A stretch of DNA of 64,000 nt from an uncultured Spartobacteria bacterium (GTDB lineage: Bacteria > Verrucomicrobiota > Verrucomicrobiia > Chthoniobacterales > JAATET01), in NCBI GenBank assembly GCA_938011325.1, contig CALLUD010000007.1, positions 310,001 to 374,000 of the forward strand, given 5' to 3'. The notes under the pieces are model-generated. The model was not told the DNA's origin, made no database searches, and worked only from the letters and a program-made list of their open reading frames with translations. Positions 17,366 through 25,800 of this stretch are shown piece after piece. Both the position numbers and the translations under genes were made by a program. The stretch's first letter is position 1; the number at the start of each line of letters is the position of its first letter.

Positions 17366-18259
17366 ATGAAAGCGTTCCTCCCCGGAATTCTCCTGCTCTG
17401 TTCGCTCGTCTTCACCTCCGTTGCGGCGGAGCCGAAGAAGGTCCTTGTCGTCACGACCACCGCGGGATTCCGGCACAGCTCGATCCCGCAACTCGAGGAA
17501 ATGCTGCGCGACCTCTCAGCGCGCAGCGGCGGGGCGTTCACGGTGGATTTCGTTTCGCAACCCGCCGGCGAGCCGGCGAGTCCGGGCGGGAATGCCTCGG
17601 AGGCGGAGAGGGCCGAATACGAAAAGGCGCTCGCCGCGTGGCGTGCGGAGAAACTGGCGTCCGCCCTCGAGGCGTTGGCGCCGGAGCGGCTTGCGGATTA
17701 TGACGCGGTGGTGTTTGCCTCGACGACGGGGGATTTGCCGATCCCGGATCGGGAGGGGCTGCTGCAGTGGGTTCGCGACGGGCATGGGCTGGTGGGCATC
17801 CATGCGGCGAGCGACACGTTCCCCTCGTGGCCGGAGTTTCGCGAGATGCTCGGCGGGTCGTTTGATTATCATCGCGACCAGACCGGCGTGGATTGTCTGA
17901 TCGAGGATCCCGGGCATCCGGCGACCGCCGCGCTGCCCCGGCCGTGGCCGATCGCGCAGGAGGAGATCTATCTCATCAAGGACTACGAGCCCTCGAAGGT
18001 TCGCGAACTGCTGATCCTTGACCGGCACCCGAACGAAGGCACGCCCGGGCATTTCCCGCTGGCGTGGTGCCGCGACTACGGCAAGGGGCGGGTCTTTTAT
18101 ACGGCACTGGGCCACCGCGAGGACCTCATCGACCCGACGTTCGGCGACCGCAAAAATCCCCCTGAAACCGCCGGGCAATTCCGCGCCCACGTGCTGGGCG
18201 GCCTCGAATGGGCGCTCGGCCTCGAGCCTGGCTCCGCCGGCGGCGGGCGGGGGCGGTGA
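17366..18259 (+). CDS. Exported ThuA-like domain protein
   Basis: A 297-residue protein with a signal peptide (MKAFLPGILLLCSLVF, cleavage near VAA) and a single ThuA-like domain, a glutamine-amidotransferase-like fold named after a rhizobial trehalose-utilisation gene. Family stretches are VVTTTAGFRHSS near residue 28, VFASTTGDLPI near 115, the GHGLVGIHAASDTFPSWPEF region near 138 and the late VFYTALGHRED. In this phylum such proteins are common, secreted and linked to sugar turnover; the biochemical activity is unproven. The stop overlaps a GTG that opens a degraded autotransporter-type gene. Confidence 0.85.
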   Translation: MKAFLPGILLLCSLVFTSVAAEPKKVLVVTTTAGFRHSSIPQLEEMLRDLSARSGGAFTVDFVSQPAGEPASPGGNASEAERAEYEKALAAWRAEKLASALEALAPERLADYDAVVFASTTGDLPIPDREGLLQWVRDGHGLVGIHAASDTFPSWPEFREMLGGSFDYHRDQTGVDCLIEDPGHPATAALPRPWPIAQEEIYLIKDYEPSKVRELLILDRHPNEGTPGHFPLAWCRDYGKGRVFYTALGHREDLIDPTFGDRKNPPETAGQFRAHVLGGLEWALGLEPGSAGGGRGR

Positions 18260-18690
18260 ACCGCCAGAAAGCGGGTGGGAATTTTCCGGGTGGACTTACA
18301 TTGCTTGCGATTGCCACCGCCGCTGCGGTCGGGCATTTGCACGCGGCAGAAACGTTGTTTTGGGGAAGCGATGGCGTGGGGGGCGGGCGATTGGACGGAA
18401 TCGGGGCTCGACTGGTGGAATGGCGGGGAGGCGGTCAACTGGTCGCAGGGAAGTCACGCGGTATTTCAGGAACCGGGTGGCACGGTGAAAGTGTATGAGC
18501 GCGGTCCGACGATGCAGATGCCCGTCATCTCCTCGTCATTGATGGACAGCGCAATTTCTTGGGGAGAGCTGAAGAAGACCGGCGCCGGCACTGACGGTGG
18601 CGGGAGCATGCCGCGCTTACGCTGGCACCGACGGATTTCGACTGGACCCAGATGCAGTCGCTTTCCGGGAGGGGGCGGTCCCCTCCGGCA
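18256..18690 (+). pseudogene. Remnant of an autotransporter-type secreted protein
   Basis: From a GTG at 18256 the frame encodes a signal-peptide-like stretch (LTLLAIATAAAVGHLHA) and then ETLFWGSDG. After a run of six G at 18378-18383 the continuation GDWTESGLDWWNGGEAVNWS and then AVFQEPGGTVKVYE is found in a different frame. This W-rich, 'G-x-W ... W...G ... AVF' pattern resembles the N-terminus of verrucomicrobial autotransporter-repeat proteins. A third frame near 18620 carries LAPTDFDWTQMQSLSG, and nothing resembling the long repeat body follows. I read it as a truncated, frameshifted remnant. It could instead be a fragment left by rearrangement. Confidence 0.5.
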
Positions 18691-20709
18691 TCACATACCC
18701 CGGACGCGCGCAGTTAATCTCCGCAAACCAAGACCCGCCAATAGCACGACCATCCCAATCCCCCAGGCGGAGGACTCCGGAACCGCTACGACGGCGAACA
18801 AGCTGTTGTGATTGATCACCGCCCAAGCCTTGTGACTGGCCGCGTCCCATCCGTAGGCGCCCAGATAGTGGGAGAGATCGAGGTTCTGTAGATCGTCGAC
18901 ACTGTCCAGAGCGAGCGCCTGCAGGAACGAGCCCTTATAACCCAGCAAGGCTGCCGTGACGTAGGCTTCCCTGCCAGAGTTGGCTTCGGTGGCATTTTCC
19001 CATTTCCCGATGTCGGAAAGAAAACCGACAAACGGTGTCAGATTGCTCGCGAGCTCCGTCAGCGCCGCGTCGTCGTAACTCAGCTGGAGAATGAACGTCT
19101 CGCTCGCGGTGCCATCCAGCGAAAGGATGTCGCTGAGAAACTCCACGCCCGGAGAAGGAGCAGGCTCCGTAAACGACGCGGAGATTGCGAGCTGCGATTC
19201 GGGAGTCCGGACCGTGCCGAAGCTCTCGAAAAGGGTTTCCTTTCCGCCGGTATGGCGGGCGGAATATCGGAGGCTGCCTCCCGTGGCGGCCCAGGCGTGG
19301 AGGGTTTCCCCCGTAGGGGCAGGGGTGTTCGTCGGGACGTGTGCACTAACGGTCCACCCCATCGAGTTCAGGGCTTCGATGCCCACGATTTCGGGGTCCG
19401 CATAAGCGAAGTCGAGCCGGAGTTGGGCCGTGTGGTCGCCGCCGAGAAGGCGGTATTCCGGATTGAACGCCACGGTGCCCTGCACCGAACCGCCACCGGC
19501 AATGGTTGCCGAGGGCGAAAGGCCGGTCAGCACGAAGGCCGGCGTGCTGAAGCTCACGCCCGTGACGGCGGCCTCGGCACGGTCGGCGTTGATTCCGGTG
19601 GTGGCCGCGGCGTTGCTCAAGGTGACGAGGGAGCCGGTCGTGAGGCTCACAAAGGGGCTGCCGCCATTGACGGTGGCGCTGAGCTGCACGGGCTCGAAAA
19701 CGTGCACGTCGGTGTAGGTGACCGTCGCACTTGCTGTTTGCCCGACGAGTCCCGCCTCGCCGACGACGTTGAGGTCGATTGTCCCGCTCTTCACGCCGGC
19801 GGTGGTCCAGAATCCCGCGACATTCCGGGTGACGCTCGTCACGGTGCCGTTGAAGAGCGTGTCGCCGCCGGCCTCGACGGTGACGTTGCCATTGGTAACG
19901 GCCGTGCCAAGGACCGTGACATCGGCAAAGTTATCCCGGTCCCCCGCGGATGTGATATCCACCTGGCCGGTGAGCAGGTGGTTCACCAGAACCTTTTTGT
20001 GGCTGATGTCCGCCTCGCCGGTCACCTCGCGGTTCGCGACGACCGTTCCCCCAACGGAGGCGGTCAGGGTCTGGGGGCCGTAGACGTTGTTGGCGGTGTT
20101 GACCAGCGTGATCTTGCTGTCGGCGAGCTTGCCGGTTGTTCCCGTGTCGAGGATCACGTCGATGTCCCGTGGGGTGTCGTTGACTACGGTGTTGTAAACA
20201 ATGAGCTCCAGCGGCCCTTCCGCCGTCGCGCTGCTGATCAAGGCCGTGCCCTCTCCGGTGCGACTCACCCAGAGCTTGGTGGATTGATAGGAGCCGGCCA
20301 TCACCCTTCCAAAGTCGATGCTGGAAGCGGCGAGCATGCTGGTGTTGTAGAGCGCGTAATAGATGCTCTGCCCGTTGAGGGAGAAAACTTTTGCGCTGCC
20401 GGTCGCGGGCAGCCAGCCCAGGCCGATCCCGCCAATCGTGGTGTTGTTCCAATACCAGTTCGTGTTGGGGGAATAGGACGGCAGATCCCGCGCATACAGC
20501 GGGAGGTAGAGATAATAGTGATGATAACCGAAGGAATCCCCGTCCGAGCTGTCGGGATCGGTGTGCAGCCCCGTCCCCCGCACGTAAAGGTCGCTGGAGG
20601 TATATTCGTAGACACTGTCCGCCGTCCGTTGCAGATAAAGGTCCCCGGCGGTCTCTGACGAAGAACCGGTCGGAGCACGCAGAGCCCAAACATGCCCCAA
20701 TGCGGGCAC
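18691..20709 (-). CDS. PEP-CTERM sorted secreted protein
   Basis: A large beta-rich, Thr/Gly/Ser-rich extracellular protein ending in a PEP-CTERM sorting signal: VPESSAWG, a hydrophobic helix (IGMVVLLAGLGL) and an Arg-containing tail. Exosortase should cleave it and export it. The GTG at 20709 is the first ordinary start, but the frame continues upstream to about 20844 and there encodes an obvious signal peptide (RRKISGLLLIGVLAAGS) followed by DVTILFREVDGNVAAYARGS, which is typical of this family's mature start. No ATG, GTG or TTG precedes it; an in-frame TAG lies at 20845-20847 and an ATT codon at 20824-20826. So the real start is non-canonical or has been lost. No exosortase gene is in the window. 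Confidence 0.8.
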   Translation of the reverse strand: MPALGHVWALRAPTGSSSETAGDLYLQRTADSVYEYTSSDLYVRGTGLHTDPDSSDGDSFGYHHYYLYLPLYARDLPSYSPNTNWYWNNTTIGGIGLGWLPATGSAKVFSLNGQSIYYALYNTSMLAASSIDFGRVMAGSYQSTKLWVSRTGEGTALISSATAEGPLELIVYNTVVNDTPRDIDVILDTGTTGKLADSKITLVNTANNVYGPQTLTASVGGTVVANREVTGEADISHKKVLVNHLLTGQVDITSAGDRDNFADVTVLGTAVTNGNVTVEAGGDTLFNGTVTSVTRNVAGFWTTAGVKSGTIDLNVVGEAGLVGQTASATVTYTDVHVFEPVQLSATVNGGSPFVSLTTGSLVTLSNAAATTGINADRAEAAVTGVSFSTPAFVLTGLSPSATIAGGGSVQGTVAFNPEYRLLGGDHTAQLRLDFAYADPEIVGIEALNSMGWTVSAHVPTNTPAPTGETLHAWAATGGSLRYSARHTGGKETLFESFGTVRTPESQLAISASFTEPAPSPGVEFLSDILSLDGTASETFILQLSYDDAALTELASNLTPFVGFLSDIGKWENATEANSGREAYVTAALLGYKGSFLQALALDSVDDLQNLDLSHYLGAYGWDAASHKAWAVINHNSLFAVVAVPESSAWGIGMVVLLAGLGLRRLTARVRGM

Positions 20710-20847
20710 ATCAATGCTTCCCCTCGCGTAGGCAGCGACATTTCCGTCGACTTCCCGAAAGAGAATGGTGACATCCGTGCGGAGCGACCCCGCGGCGAGA
20801 ACGCCGATGAGGAGGAGGCCGGAAATTTTCCGCCGGGCGGAAAGCTA

Positions 20848-21175
20848 TTGTTTGATGGAGGCGGGAGCGGGGGCAGGCGTCAGCAGGGTCTTGCAAATCG
20901 AAGACCCCACAGAGGTCGGGAAATGCATATTCATCAACGTGAACAACCGCACCGGATATTCGAATTTCAAAGAACGGTAAATGGGAAACTAAGTCCTCCC
21001 AGTTCGGGTCGATATTCGGTTTTCCTCGCAACCACGATTTTCGAATTTAAGTGACGACAAACACCGGAAACCGTCACCCCCGCAGGCGAACTTTGAAAAA
21101 AGGCTTCCCGGAAAACATCGCCCCAAACCGGTGCGCCAAATCAATCCTCATTCCCGGCAACCACCATTGGCCAAG
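20848..21175. other. Intergenic region with no assignable gene
   Basis: This stretch lies between the upstream edge of the PEP-CTERM frame and the hairpin before the azoreductase gene. Its part after 20990 is AT-richer than the neighbourhood and probably holds the minus-strand promoter of the PEP-CTERM gene. Short open frames exist on both strands (for example 20765-20980 plus), but none shows a recognisable domain or ribosome-binding site. Confidence 0.5.
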
Positions 21176-21231
21176 CAGAGGCTGAAACCGTTTCGGAAAA
21201 CGGTAATTTAACAGCCTCTGTCACATTTTTT
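21176..21231 (+). terminator. Nested hairpin plus T-run before azoR
   Basis: A 9-bp stem (cagaggctg / cagcctctg) encloses a second hairpin (accgttt, loop cgga, aaacggt) and is followed by tcacatttttt, the form of an intrinsic terminator on the plus strand. No intact plus-strand gene ends just upstream. It stands 24 nt before the azoreductase start, so it may be a leader attenuator or a barrier to read-through from the ThuA region. Confidence 0.65.
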
Positions 21232-21254
21232 CACGCCGTCTCGTCACAGCCGTG

Positions 21255-21863
21255 ATGAAAACGCTTCTTCGAATCGACGCGAGTGCACAGCAGGCGGAAT
21301 CCCATTCGCGAATGCTGGCGGACCACTACGAGGCCTGCTGGCGGGCGGCATGGCCGGAGGGGCGCGTCATCCGGCGCGACCTTGTCGCCAATCCGCTGCC
21401 GCATATGCATCCGGCCATGGTCGGAGTGCTCTACGCCGAAAGCCGGTCGGGCGTCCCAACGAGGGATCTGCCGCTCGCGGACGAAGTGGTCGACGAGCTC
21501 GTGGCGGCCGATGCCGTCGTCGTGAGCAGTGCGGTTTACAACTTCAGCATGCCATCGGCGCTGAAGGCATGGGTGGATCACGTAGTGCGCTTCGGACGCA
21601 CGATCGAACGGCGGGGGCACTCGGTTGTGGGGCTGCTCGGCGGAAAGTCGGCGTGCCTGATTGTGGCGCGCGGAGGATTTGCCTCGATGAGCCCGGAATA
21701 TCTCACGCCCACGATGCGGGCGGTGTTTGGCTACATGGGCATTTCGAAGGTTGATGTGGTCTGCCTCGAAGGAACGCGCGTGCCGGATGGCAGGCTGGAG
21801 AGCCGCATCGCCCGGGCGCGCGAGGAGGTGGATGTGCTTTTCCCGACGGTGGTTCCTGCGTAG
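21255..21863 (+). CDS. azoR: FMN-dependent NADH-azoreductase
   Basis: A 202-residue flavodoxin-like quinone/azo reductase of the AzoR (AcpD) family. The phosphate-binding start LLRIDASAQQAESHSR is followed by SAVYNFSMPSALKAWVDHVVRFGRTI, the typical active-site region contacting FMN, and by LIVARGGFA. Members reduce quinones and azo compounds with NADH in the cytoplasm, protecting against electrophile stress. A GTG one codon upstream (21252) is an alternative start. The ECF41-type sigma factor gene begins 9 nt downstream and is probably co-transcribed, and it may control this reductase (inference from context). Confidence 0.92.
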   Translation: MKTLLRIDASAQQAESHSRMLADHYEACWRAAWPEGRVIRRDLVANPLPHMHPAMVGVLYAESRSGVPTRDLPLADEVVDELVAADAVVVSSAVYNFSMPSALKAWVDHVVRFGRTIERRGHSVVGLLGGKSACLIVARGGFASMSPEYLTPTMRAVFGYMGISKVDVVCLEGTRVPDGRLESRIARAREEVDVLFPTVVPA

Positions 21864-21872
21864 CCTCACTGT

Positions 21873-22733
21873 ATGAGCGAAGCGGTCTTCGAGGAGCACC
21901 GGGCGTTGCTCGAGGGGATCGCGTATCGGATGTGCGGCACGCACGCCGATGCGGAGGACATCGTGCAGGAGGTCTATCTGCGCTGGCATGCGGCCGACCG
22001 TGCGGCGATCCGCTCGCCACGGTCGTGGCTTGTGGCGACCTGCACGCGCCTGGCAATTGATCATCTCAAGTCTGCGCGCGTCCGCCGCGAGCGCTACGTG
22101 GGACCGTGGCTGCCGGAGCCGCTGCCCGATGAGCGTGCGGGTGATCCGGCAGCGCGAACCTCCCTCGACGACTCGGTCTCGATTGCGCTGATGCTGGCGA
22201 TGGAGGCGCTTACGCCGACGGAGCGCGCGGCTTTTCTTCTACACGATGTCTTTGGCTACGACTTCGAGGAGATCGCGGAGACCCTGGGGAAGTCGGAAGC
22301 CGCCTGCCGAAAGCTCGCCTCACGTGCGCGGCTTGCCGTGCGTGATCGGCGTCCGCGCTTTACGAGCTCCCCGCAGGAACACCGGGAATTGCTTGAGAGC
22401 TTCTTTCTCGCCGCGCGAAATGGGGAGATGACACAGCTCAAGCAGCTGCTTGCGGAGTCCGTGGAGCTTCATTCCGACAGCGGAGGCGTGGTGAAGACGG
22501 CGCCCGCCGGGCTCTGCGGAGCCGATGTCGTGGCGGCGTTCTTCCTGTCGATCTGGGGAAATTCGGAGCGCGAGGGCATTCGCGCGGAACCGCGCTGGTT
22601 CAACGGCCGTCCAGGAATGCTGGTGTTTCAGGACGACGCGCTCATGGCCGCGTTGTGCCTCGATGTGGAGGAAGGCCGGATTTCGCGCATCTATGCGGTG
22701 CGCAATCCGGGGAAACTCGCACGGCTGCGGTAA
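21873..22733 (+). CDS. ECF41-type RNA polymerase sigma factor with SnoaL-like tail
   Basis: A 286-residue sigma factor. Region 2 (AYRMCGTHADAEDIVQEVYLRW, then SPRSWLVATCTRLAIDHL) and region 4 (LTPTERAAFLLHDVFGYDFEE) occupy residues 1-165. The C-terminal 120 residues form a SnoaL-like domain, the hallmark of ECF41/SigJ factors, in which this extension replaces an anti-sigma factor. The conserved NPDKL box is recognisable as NPGKLARL at the end; the DGGGK box is degenerate (SDSGGVVK). ECF41 genes normally sit beside the oxidoreductase or decarboxylase they control; here the partner would be the azoreductase upstream. The gene converges on the secreted-protein gene with an 8-nt gap. Confidence 0.92.
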   Translation: MSEAVFEEHRALLEGIAYRMCGTHADAEDIVQEVYLRWHAADRAAIRSPRSWLVATCTRLAIDHLKSARVRRERYVGPWLPEPLPDERAGDPAARTSLDDSVSIALMLAMEALTPTERAAFLLHDVFGYDFEEIAETLGKSEAACRKLASRARLAVRDRRPRFTSSPQEHRELLESFFLAARNGEMTQLKQLLAESVELHSDSGGVVKTAPAGLCGADVVAAFFLSIWGNSEREGIRAEPRWFNGRPGMLVFQDDALMAALCLDVEEGRISRIYAVRNPGKLARLR

Positions 22734-22741
22734 CGTGGGCG

Positions 22742-23587
22742 TCACCGCCGCGTGATGACGACCCTTTTTTCGACCGGGGGCGAGTAGCCCGCGGCGTCGG
22801 TTGCATTGACAAAGATGCGGTTCTTCCCGGCCTTGAGCCGGACTTTTGCCCGCCATGAGGTGGTCCCCTTCGCGAGACGCTCCCGCTTTCCGACGCGGAC
22901 GGTCACCCGGTCCACCGGGATGCGGCTCGCAACCTTGCCGCGCAGCATCGTGGACGATGCCGTGGTGCTTTTCTTGAAGGCCTTGATGCGAATCTTCGGA
23001 AAGCCGTTGAAACCGTAGGTCAGACTCACGTCGTCGAATGCCGGGAAGGCGAGATCCGTGGCGCTGCGGATCGTGGTGATCTCGAACGTCTCGATGGCCG
23101 AGACTGCAGTGAAGGTCGCCGAGAAAAACTTCCACGGATTTGTCGATGTTCCGACAACCGTCGTGGCGGCGGGCACGTTCAGAAACAGCCCGCTCAGCGG
23201 ATCCCCCGTGGACCCCCAGCCCACGCGGACGTAGCACGAACCCTCCGAGGCCGAGTTGTTGAATCCGCAATACCAGAACGACAACTTGTAAACGATCCCG
23301 GGGGTGAGGTCGGTGACCGTTTGGGAAAGTCCCGCCTGATCCGCGCTCTCCGGGAGAAAAATATACTGACGCCCGCTGTGAGCATTTCCGTAGCCGCGCG
23401 CCGCGTTTGCATTCAGGCTCAAGTTGCCGCTCTTCAGCACCCAGCCCGTCGGTGCATTCGGCGCGGTGAATACGCTGAATGTCGCTGTCGGGATGAGTGG
23501 GCTCTCAAAGCCCCCGTTGATGAATCCGACCGCATGGGCATGGCCCAGCATTCCGAACAAGGCGCTCGCCGCGAGAAGGTGACGCAT
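22742..23587 (-). CDS. Secreted protein with DUF642-like and Ig-like domains
   Basis: A 281-residue exported protein. The signal peptide is MRHLLAASALFGMLGHAHA. The mature N-terminus VGFINGGFESP and the following 170 residues resemble DUF642/carbohydrate-binding jelly-roll proteins (SGRQYIFLPESADQAGLSQ, YKLSFWYCGFN). The last 85 residues form a Lys/Arg-rich Ig-like beta sandwich (VRLKAGKNRIFVNATDAAG) seen at the C-terminus of many Verrucomicrobiota secreted proteins. The function is unknown. The frame is open for 160 codons upstream and reads through a LigT-like fragment; I place the start at the ATG before the signal peptide (23587, with 23599 as alternative). Confidence 0.72.
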   Translation of the reverse strand: MRHLLAASALFGMLGHAHAVGFINGGFESPLIPTATFSVFTAPNAPTGWVLKSGNLSLNANAARGYGNAHSGRQYIFLPESADQAGLSQTVTDLTPGIVYKLSFWYCGFNNSASEGSCYVRVGWGSTGDPLSGLFLNVPAATTVVGTSTNPWKFFSATFTAVSAIETFEITTIRSATDLAFPAFDDVSLTYGFNGFPKIRIKAFKKSTTASSTMLRGKVASRIPVDRVTVRVGKRERLAKGTTSWRAKVRLKAGKNRIFVNATDAAGYSPPVEKRVVITRR

Positions 23588-23654
23588 GGTCTGCCGCATA
23601 ACCGCGAATCGGACGTCGGCCCCCGGCCGGATGTATGGAAGATATCGGGCGCGT

Positions 23655-23980
23655 CCAGCCCACCGGCTCGCCGAGGTCTTCGGGACACCGCGGCTGGCGT
23701 AGAGCATCGTGATGTGCGGTGTAAGATTGAAGCGGACACCTTTCAAGCCGGCGCGTTCGGCAAGGGCCAGGCCGGGGCGCTTGTGGAAGTTCCGCAACTC
23801 AGGGTTCGTTTCATTTCGCGCGCGCAAGACAAGGGCGCTGCTATCGTGATCGGAATCCAGCCGCTGGGCATGGGCGAAGATTTTCCGTGCGACGTCCGTG
23901 GGCGGAAGCAGAGCGAGAAAACGCAAGCGGTTGTCCCGGACAGGCTGGTCATCGGGAAAAAGATTCAACGGGCTGTCCAT
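23655..23980 (-). pseudogene. 2'-5' RNA ligase (LigT/ThpR) family remnant
   Basis: From an ATG at 23980 the frame reads NRLRFLALLPPTDVARKIFAHAQRL, like the start of LigT/ThpR 2'-5' RNA ligase-like phosphoesterases, and then jumps to ALVLRARNETNPELRNFH and LTPHITMLYASRGVP, their C-terminal part with the second HxT motif. The middle of the fold, including the first HxT motif, is missing. Enzymatic activity is therefore unlikely. The frame does not stop but runs on into the downstream secreted-protein gene, which suggests a deletion product. It is divergent from the ECF42 sigma gene. Confidence 0.7.
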
Positions 23981-24084
23981 CGGATCGACCTGAAAGGACT
24001 GCTCGACGTCGCGATCCCGTGCAAAGAGGCGGGCGTCGGGAATTCGTCTCGGTTTCGGCGCGGGAGTCCCGGTAACGTGCACGC

Positions 24085-25326
24085 ATGCCGGAAACCGCCG
24101 AGGTTCGCGAGCGCCTGGAGGCGCTTTACCGGGAGGAGTCGGGGCGCGTGCTTGCGACGCTCATTCGACTGCTCGGCGATTTCGATCTCGCCGAGGATGC
24201 GGTGCACGATGCGTTTGCCGCGGCGCTGGAACGCTGGCCGCGCGATGGCATTCCGGACAATCCGCGCGCATGGCTGGTCTCGGCGGGGCGATTCAAGGCA
24301 ATCGATACGCTGCGGCGACGGGCGCGATTCGACGCGGCGCAGGAGCACCTCGCCGACGAACTCGAAGGCCGGATGGAGTCCGCGAACCCAGATGGCGGCG
24401 TGGAGGATGACCACCTGCGGCTCATTTTCACGTGCTGTCACCCGGCGCTTTCGCCCGAGGCTCGCGTGGCGCTCACACTGCGGGAGGTGTGCGGATTGAC
24501 GACGGAGGAAATCGCCCGTGCGTTTCTCGTCTCGCCGCCGGCGCTTGCGCAGCGCATCGTGCGGGCGAAGGCGAGGATTCGCGACGAGCGGATTCCGTAT
24601 CAGGTGCCGTCCTCCGACGAGCTGCCCAGGCGGCTCGGCACGGTGCTGCAGGTCGTGTATCTCGTATTCAACGAGGGTTACTCCGCCTCGTCGGGCGATT
24701 CGCTTACGCGGCCGGACCTTTCCGCGGAGGCAATCCGGCTCGGCCGGGTGCTTGTCGCGTTGCTGCCGGACCCGGAGGTCCTCGGATTGCTCGCACTCAT
24801 GCTCCTGCAGGAGTCGCGCCGCGCGGCGCGCACGTCGCCGGACGGCGAACTCGTAACGCTGGAAAATCAGGACCGCTCCCTGTGGGATCGCGCGTTGATT
24901 GCGGAGGGACTTGCCCTCGTGGACCGGGCCATGCAGTCACCAAGTCCTGGTGTTTACACGTTGCAGGCGACGATCGCCGCGGTGCACGCGCGCGCGAACA
25001 TGGCGGAGGAAACCGACTGGCCGCAGATCGTCGCGCTCTACACGGAGCTGCTGCGCATATCGCCATCACCGGTCGTCGAGCTGAACCGCGCCGTGGCGAT
25101 CGCGATGGCGGAGCGACCGGAAGCAGGGCTCGCGGTGATCGATCGGATTCTTGAGCGTGGCGAACTGAGGAACTACCACCTCCTTCACGCTGCACGTGCG
25201 GATCTCCACCGGCGACTGGGAAGCTTCGAAGCGGCACGGGCCGCCTACGAGATTGCGCTCGGATTGACGCGGCAGGAAACCGAACGCCGCTACCTGGAAA
25301 AGCGTCGTCAGGAGCTGAAGGCGTAA
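24085..25326 (+). CDS. ECF42-type RNA polymerase sigma factor
   Basis: A 413-residue sigma factor. Region 2 (YREESGRVLATLIRLLGDFDLAEDAVHDAFAAALERW) and region 4 (LSPEARVALTLREVCGLTTEEIARAFLVSPPALAQRI) fill residues 1-175. The long C-terminal extension with DUF6596 and TPR-like helices (VYLVFNEGYSASSG, ELNRAVAIAMAERPEAGL) defines the ECF42 group. Group members are usually next to a YCII/DGPF-domain gene, as here (25414-25797). The extension is thought to control activity in place of an anti-sigma factor. The start at ATG 24085 matches the family N-terminus. The gene is divergent from the LigT remnant. Confidence 0.95.
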   Translation: MPETAEVRERLEALYREESGRVLATLIRLLGDFDLAEDAVHDAFAAALERWPRDGIPDNPRAWLVSAGRFKAIDTLRRRARFDAAQEHLADELEGRMESANPDGGVEDDHLRLIFTCCHPALSPEARVALTLREVCGLTTEEIARAFLVSPPALAQRIVRAKARIRDERIPYQVPSSDELPRRLGTVLQVVYLVFNEGYSASSGDSLTRPDLSAEAIRLGRVLVALLPDPEVLGLLALMLLQESRRAARTSPDGELVTLENQDRSLWDRALIAEGLALVDRAMQSPSPGVYTLQATIAAVHARANMAEETDWPQIVALYTELLRISPSPVVELNRAVAIAMAERPEAGLAVIDRILERGELRNYHLLHAARADLHRRLGSFEAARAAYEIALGLTRQETERRYLEKRRQELKA

Positions 25327-25413
25327 ATTTTTCAAAAAAATTTCGCGGCGTTGTCGAAACCGGTCGATCCCGATCGACCAGCTTCCAAAACCCAACGAAA
25401 TCGAACGAAACCT

Positions 25414-25797
25414 ATGAAATACATCTGCCTGGGATACATCGCGGAGGGAAAATTCGAATCCATGCCGGAGGCCGAGCGCAACGCGGCCATCGACGCGTGC
25501 TTCACCTATGATGACGAACTGCGCGCGAAGGGGCACTTCGCCGGCGGCCACGGCCTGCAAGGGCCTCGCACAGCTGCCACGCTTCGCTGGGAGAACGACG
25601 GCGTGGTCGTCACCGACGGGCCCTATGCCGAAACGAAGGAGCAGCTCGGCGGCATTCTCATTCTCGAAGCGCGTGATCTGAATCACGCGATCCAGATCAT
25701 GTCGAAGCATCCCGGTGTGAAGATGGGACCGTTCGAGATTCGGCCCGCTGCGGATCTCGACGGGATGATTCGCGAGAGCGAAGAGCGCCGCGCCTGA
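25414..25797 (+). CDS. YCII/DGPF-domain protein, ECF42 partner
   Basis: A 127-residue YCII-like protein. It has the typical MKYICLGYIAEGKFESMPE start and the DGPYAETKEQLGG motif that names the DGPF variant, and ends with GPFEIRPAADL. The biochemical role of such proteins is not established. Linked to an ECF42 sigma factor, they are the classical target or partner gene of that sigma factor. The ATG at 25414 is preferred over an in-frame start 21 codons upstream, since the extra residues have no family counterpart. The 87-nt gap to the sigma gene could hold its own ECF42 promoter. Confidence 0.9.
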   Translation: MKYICLGYIAEGKFESMPEAERNAAIDACFTYDDELRAKGHFAGGHGLQGPRTAATLRWENDGVVVTDGPYAETKEQLGGILILEARDLNHAIQIMSKHPGVKMGPFEIRPAADLDGMIRESEERRA

Positions 25798-25800
25798 GCC

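Noticed and set aside
20765..20980. Small plus-strand frame ending KCIFINVNNRTGYSNFKER
   Set aside because: No ribosome-binding site or recognisable domain, and it overlaps the signal-peptide part of the PEP-CTERM frame.
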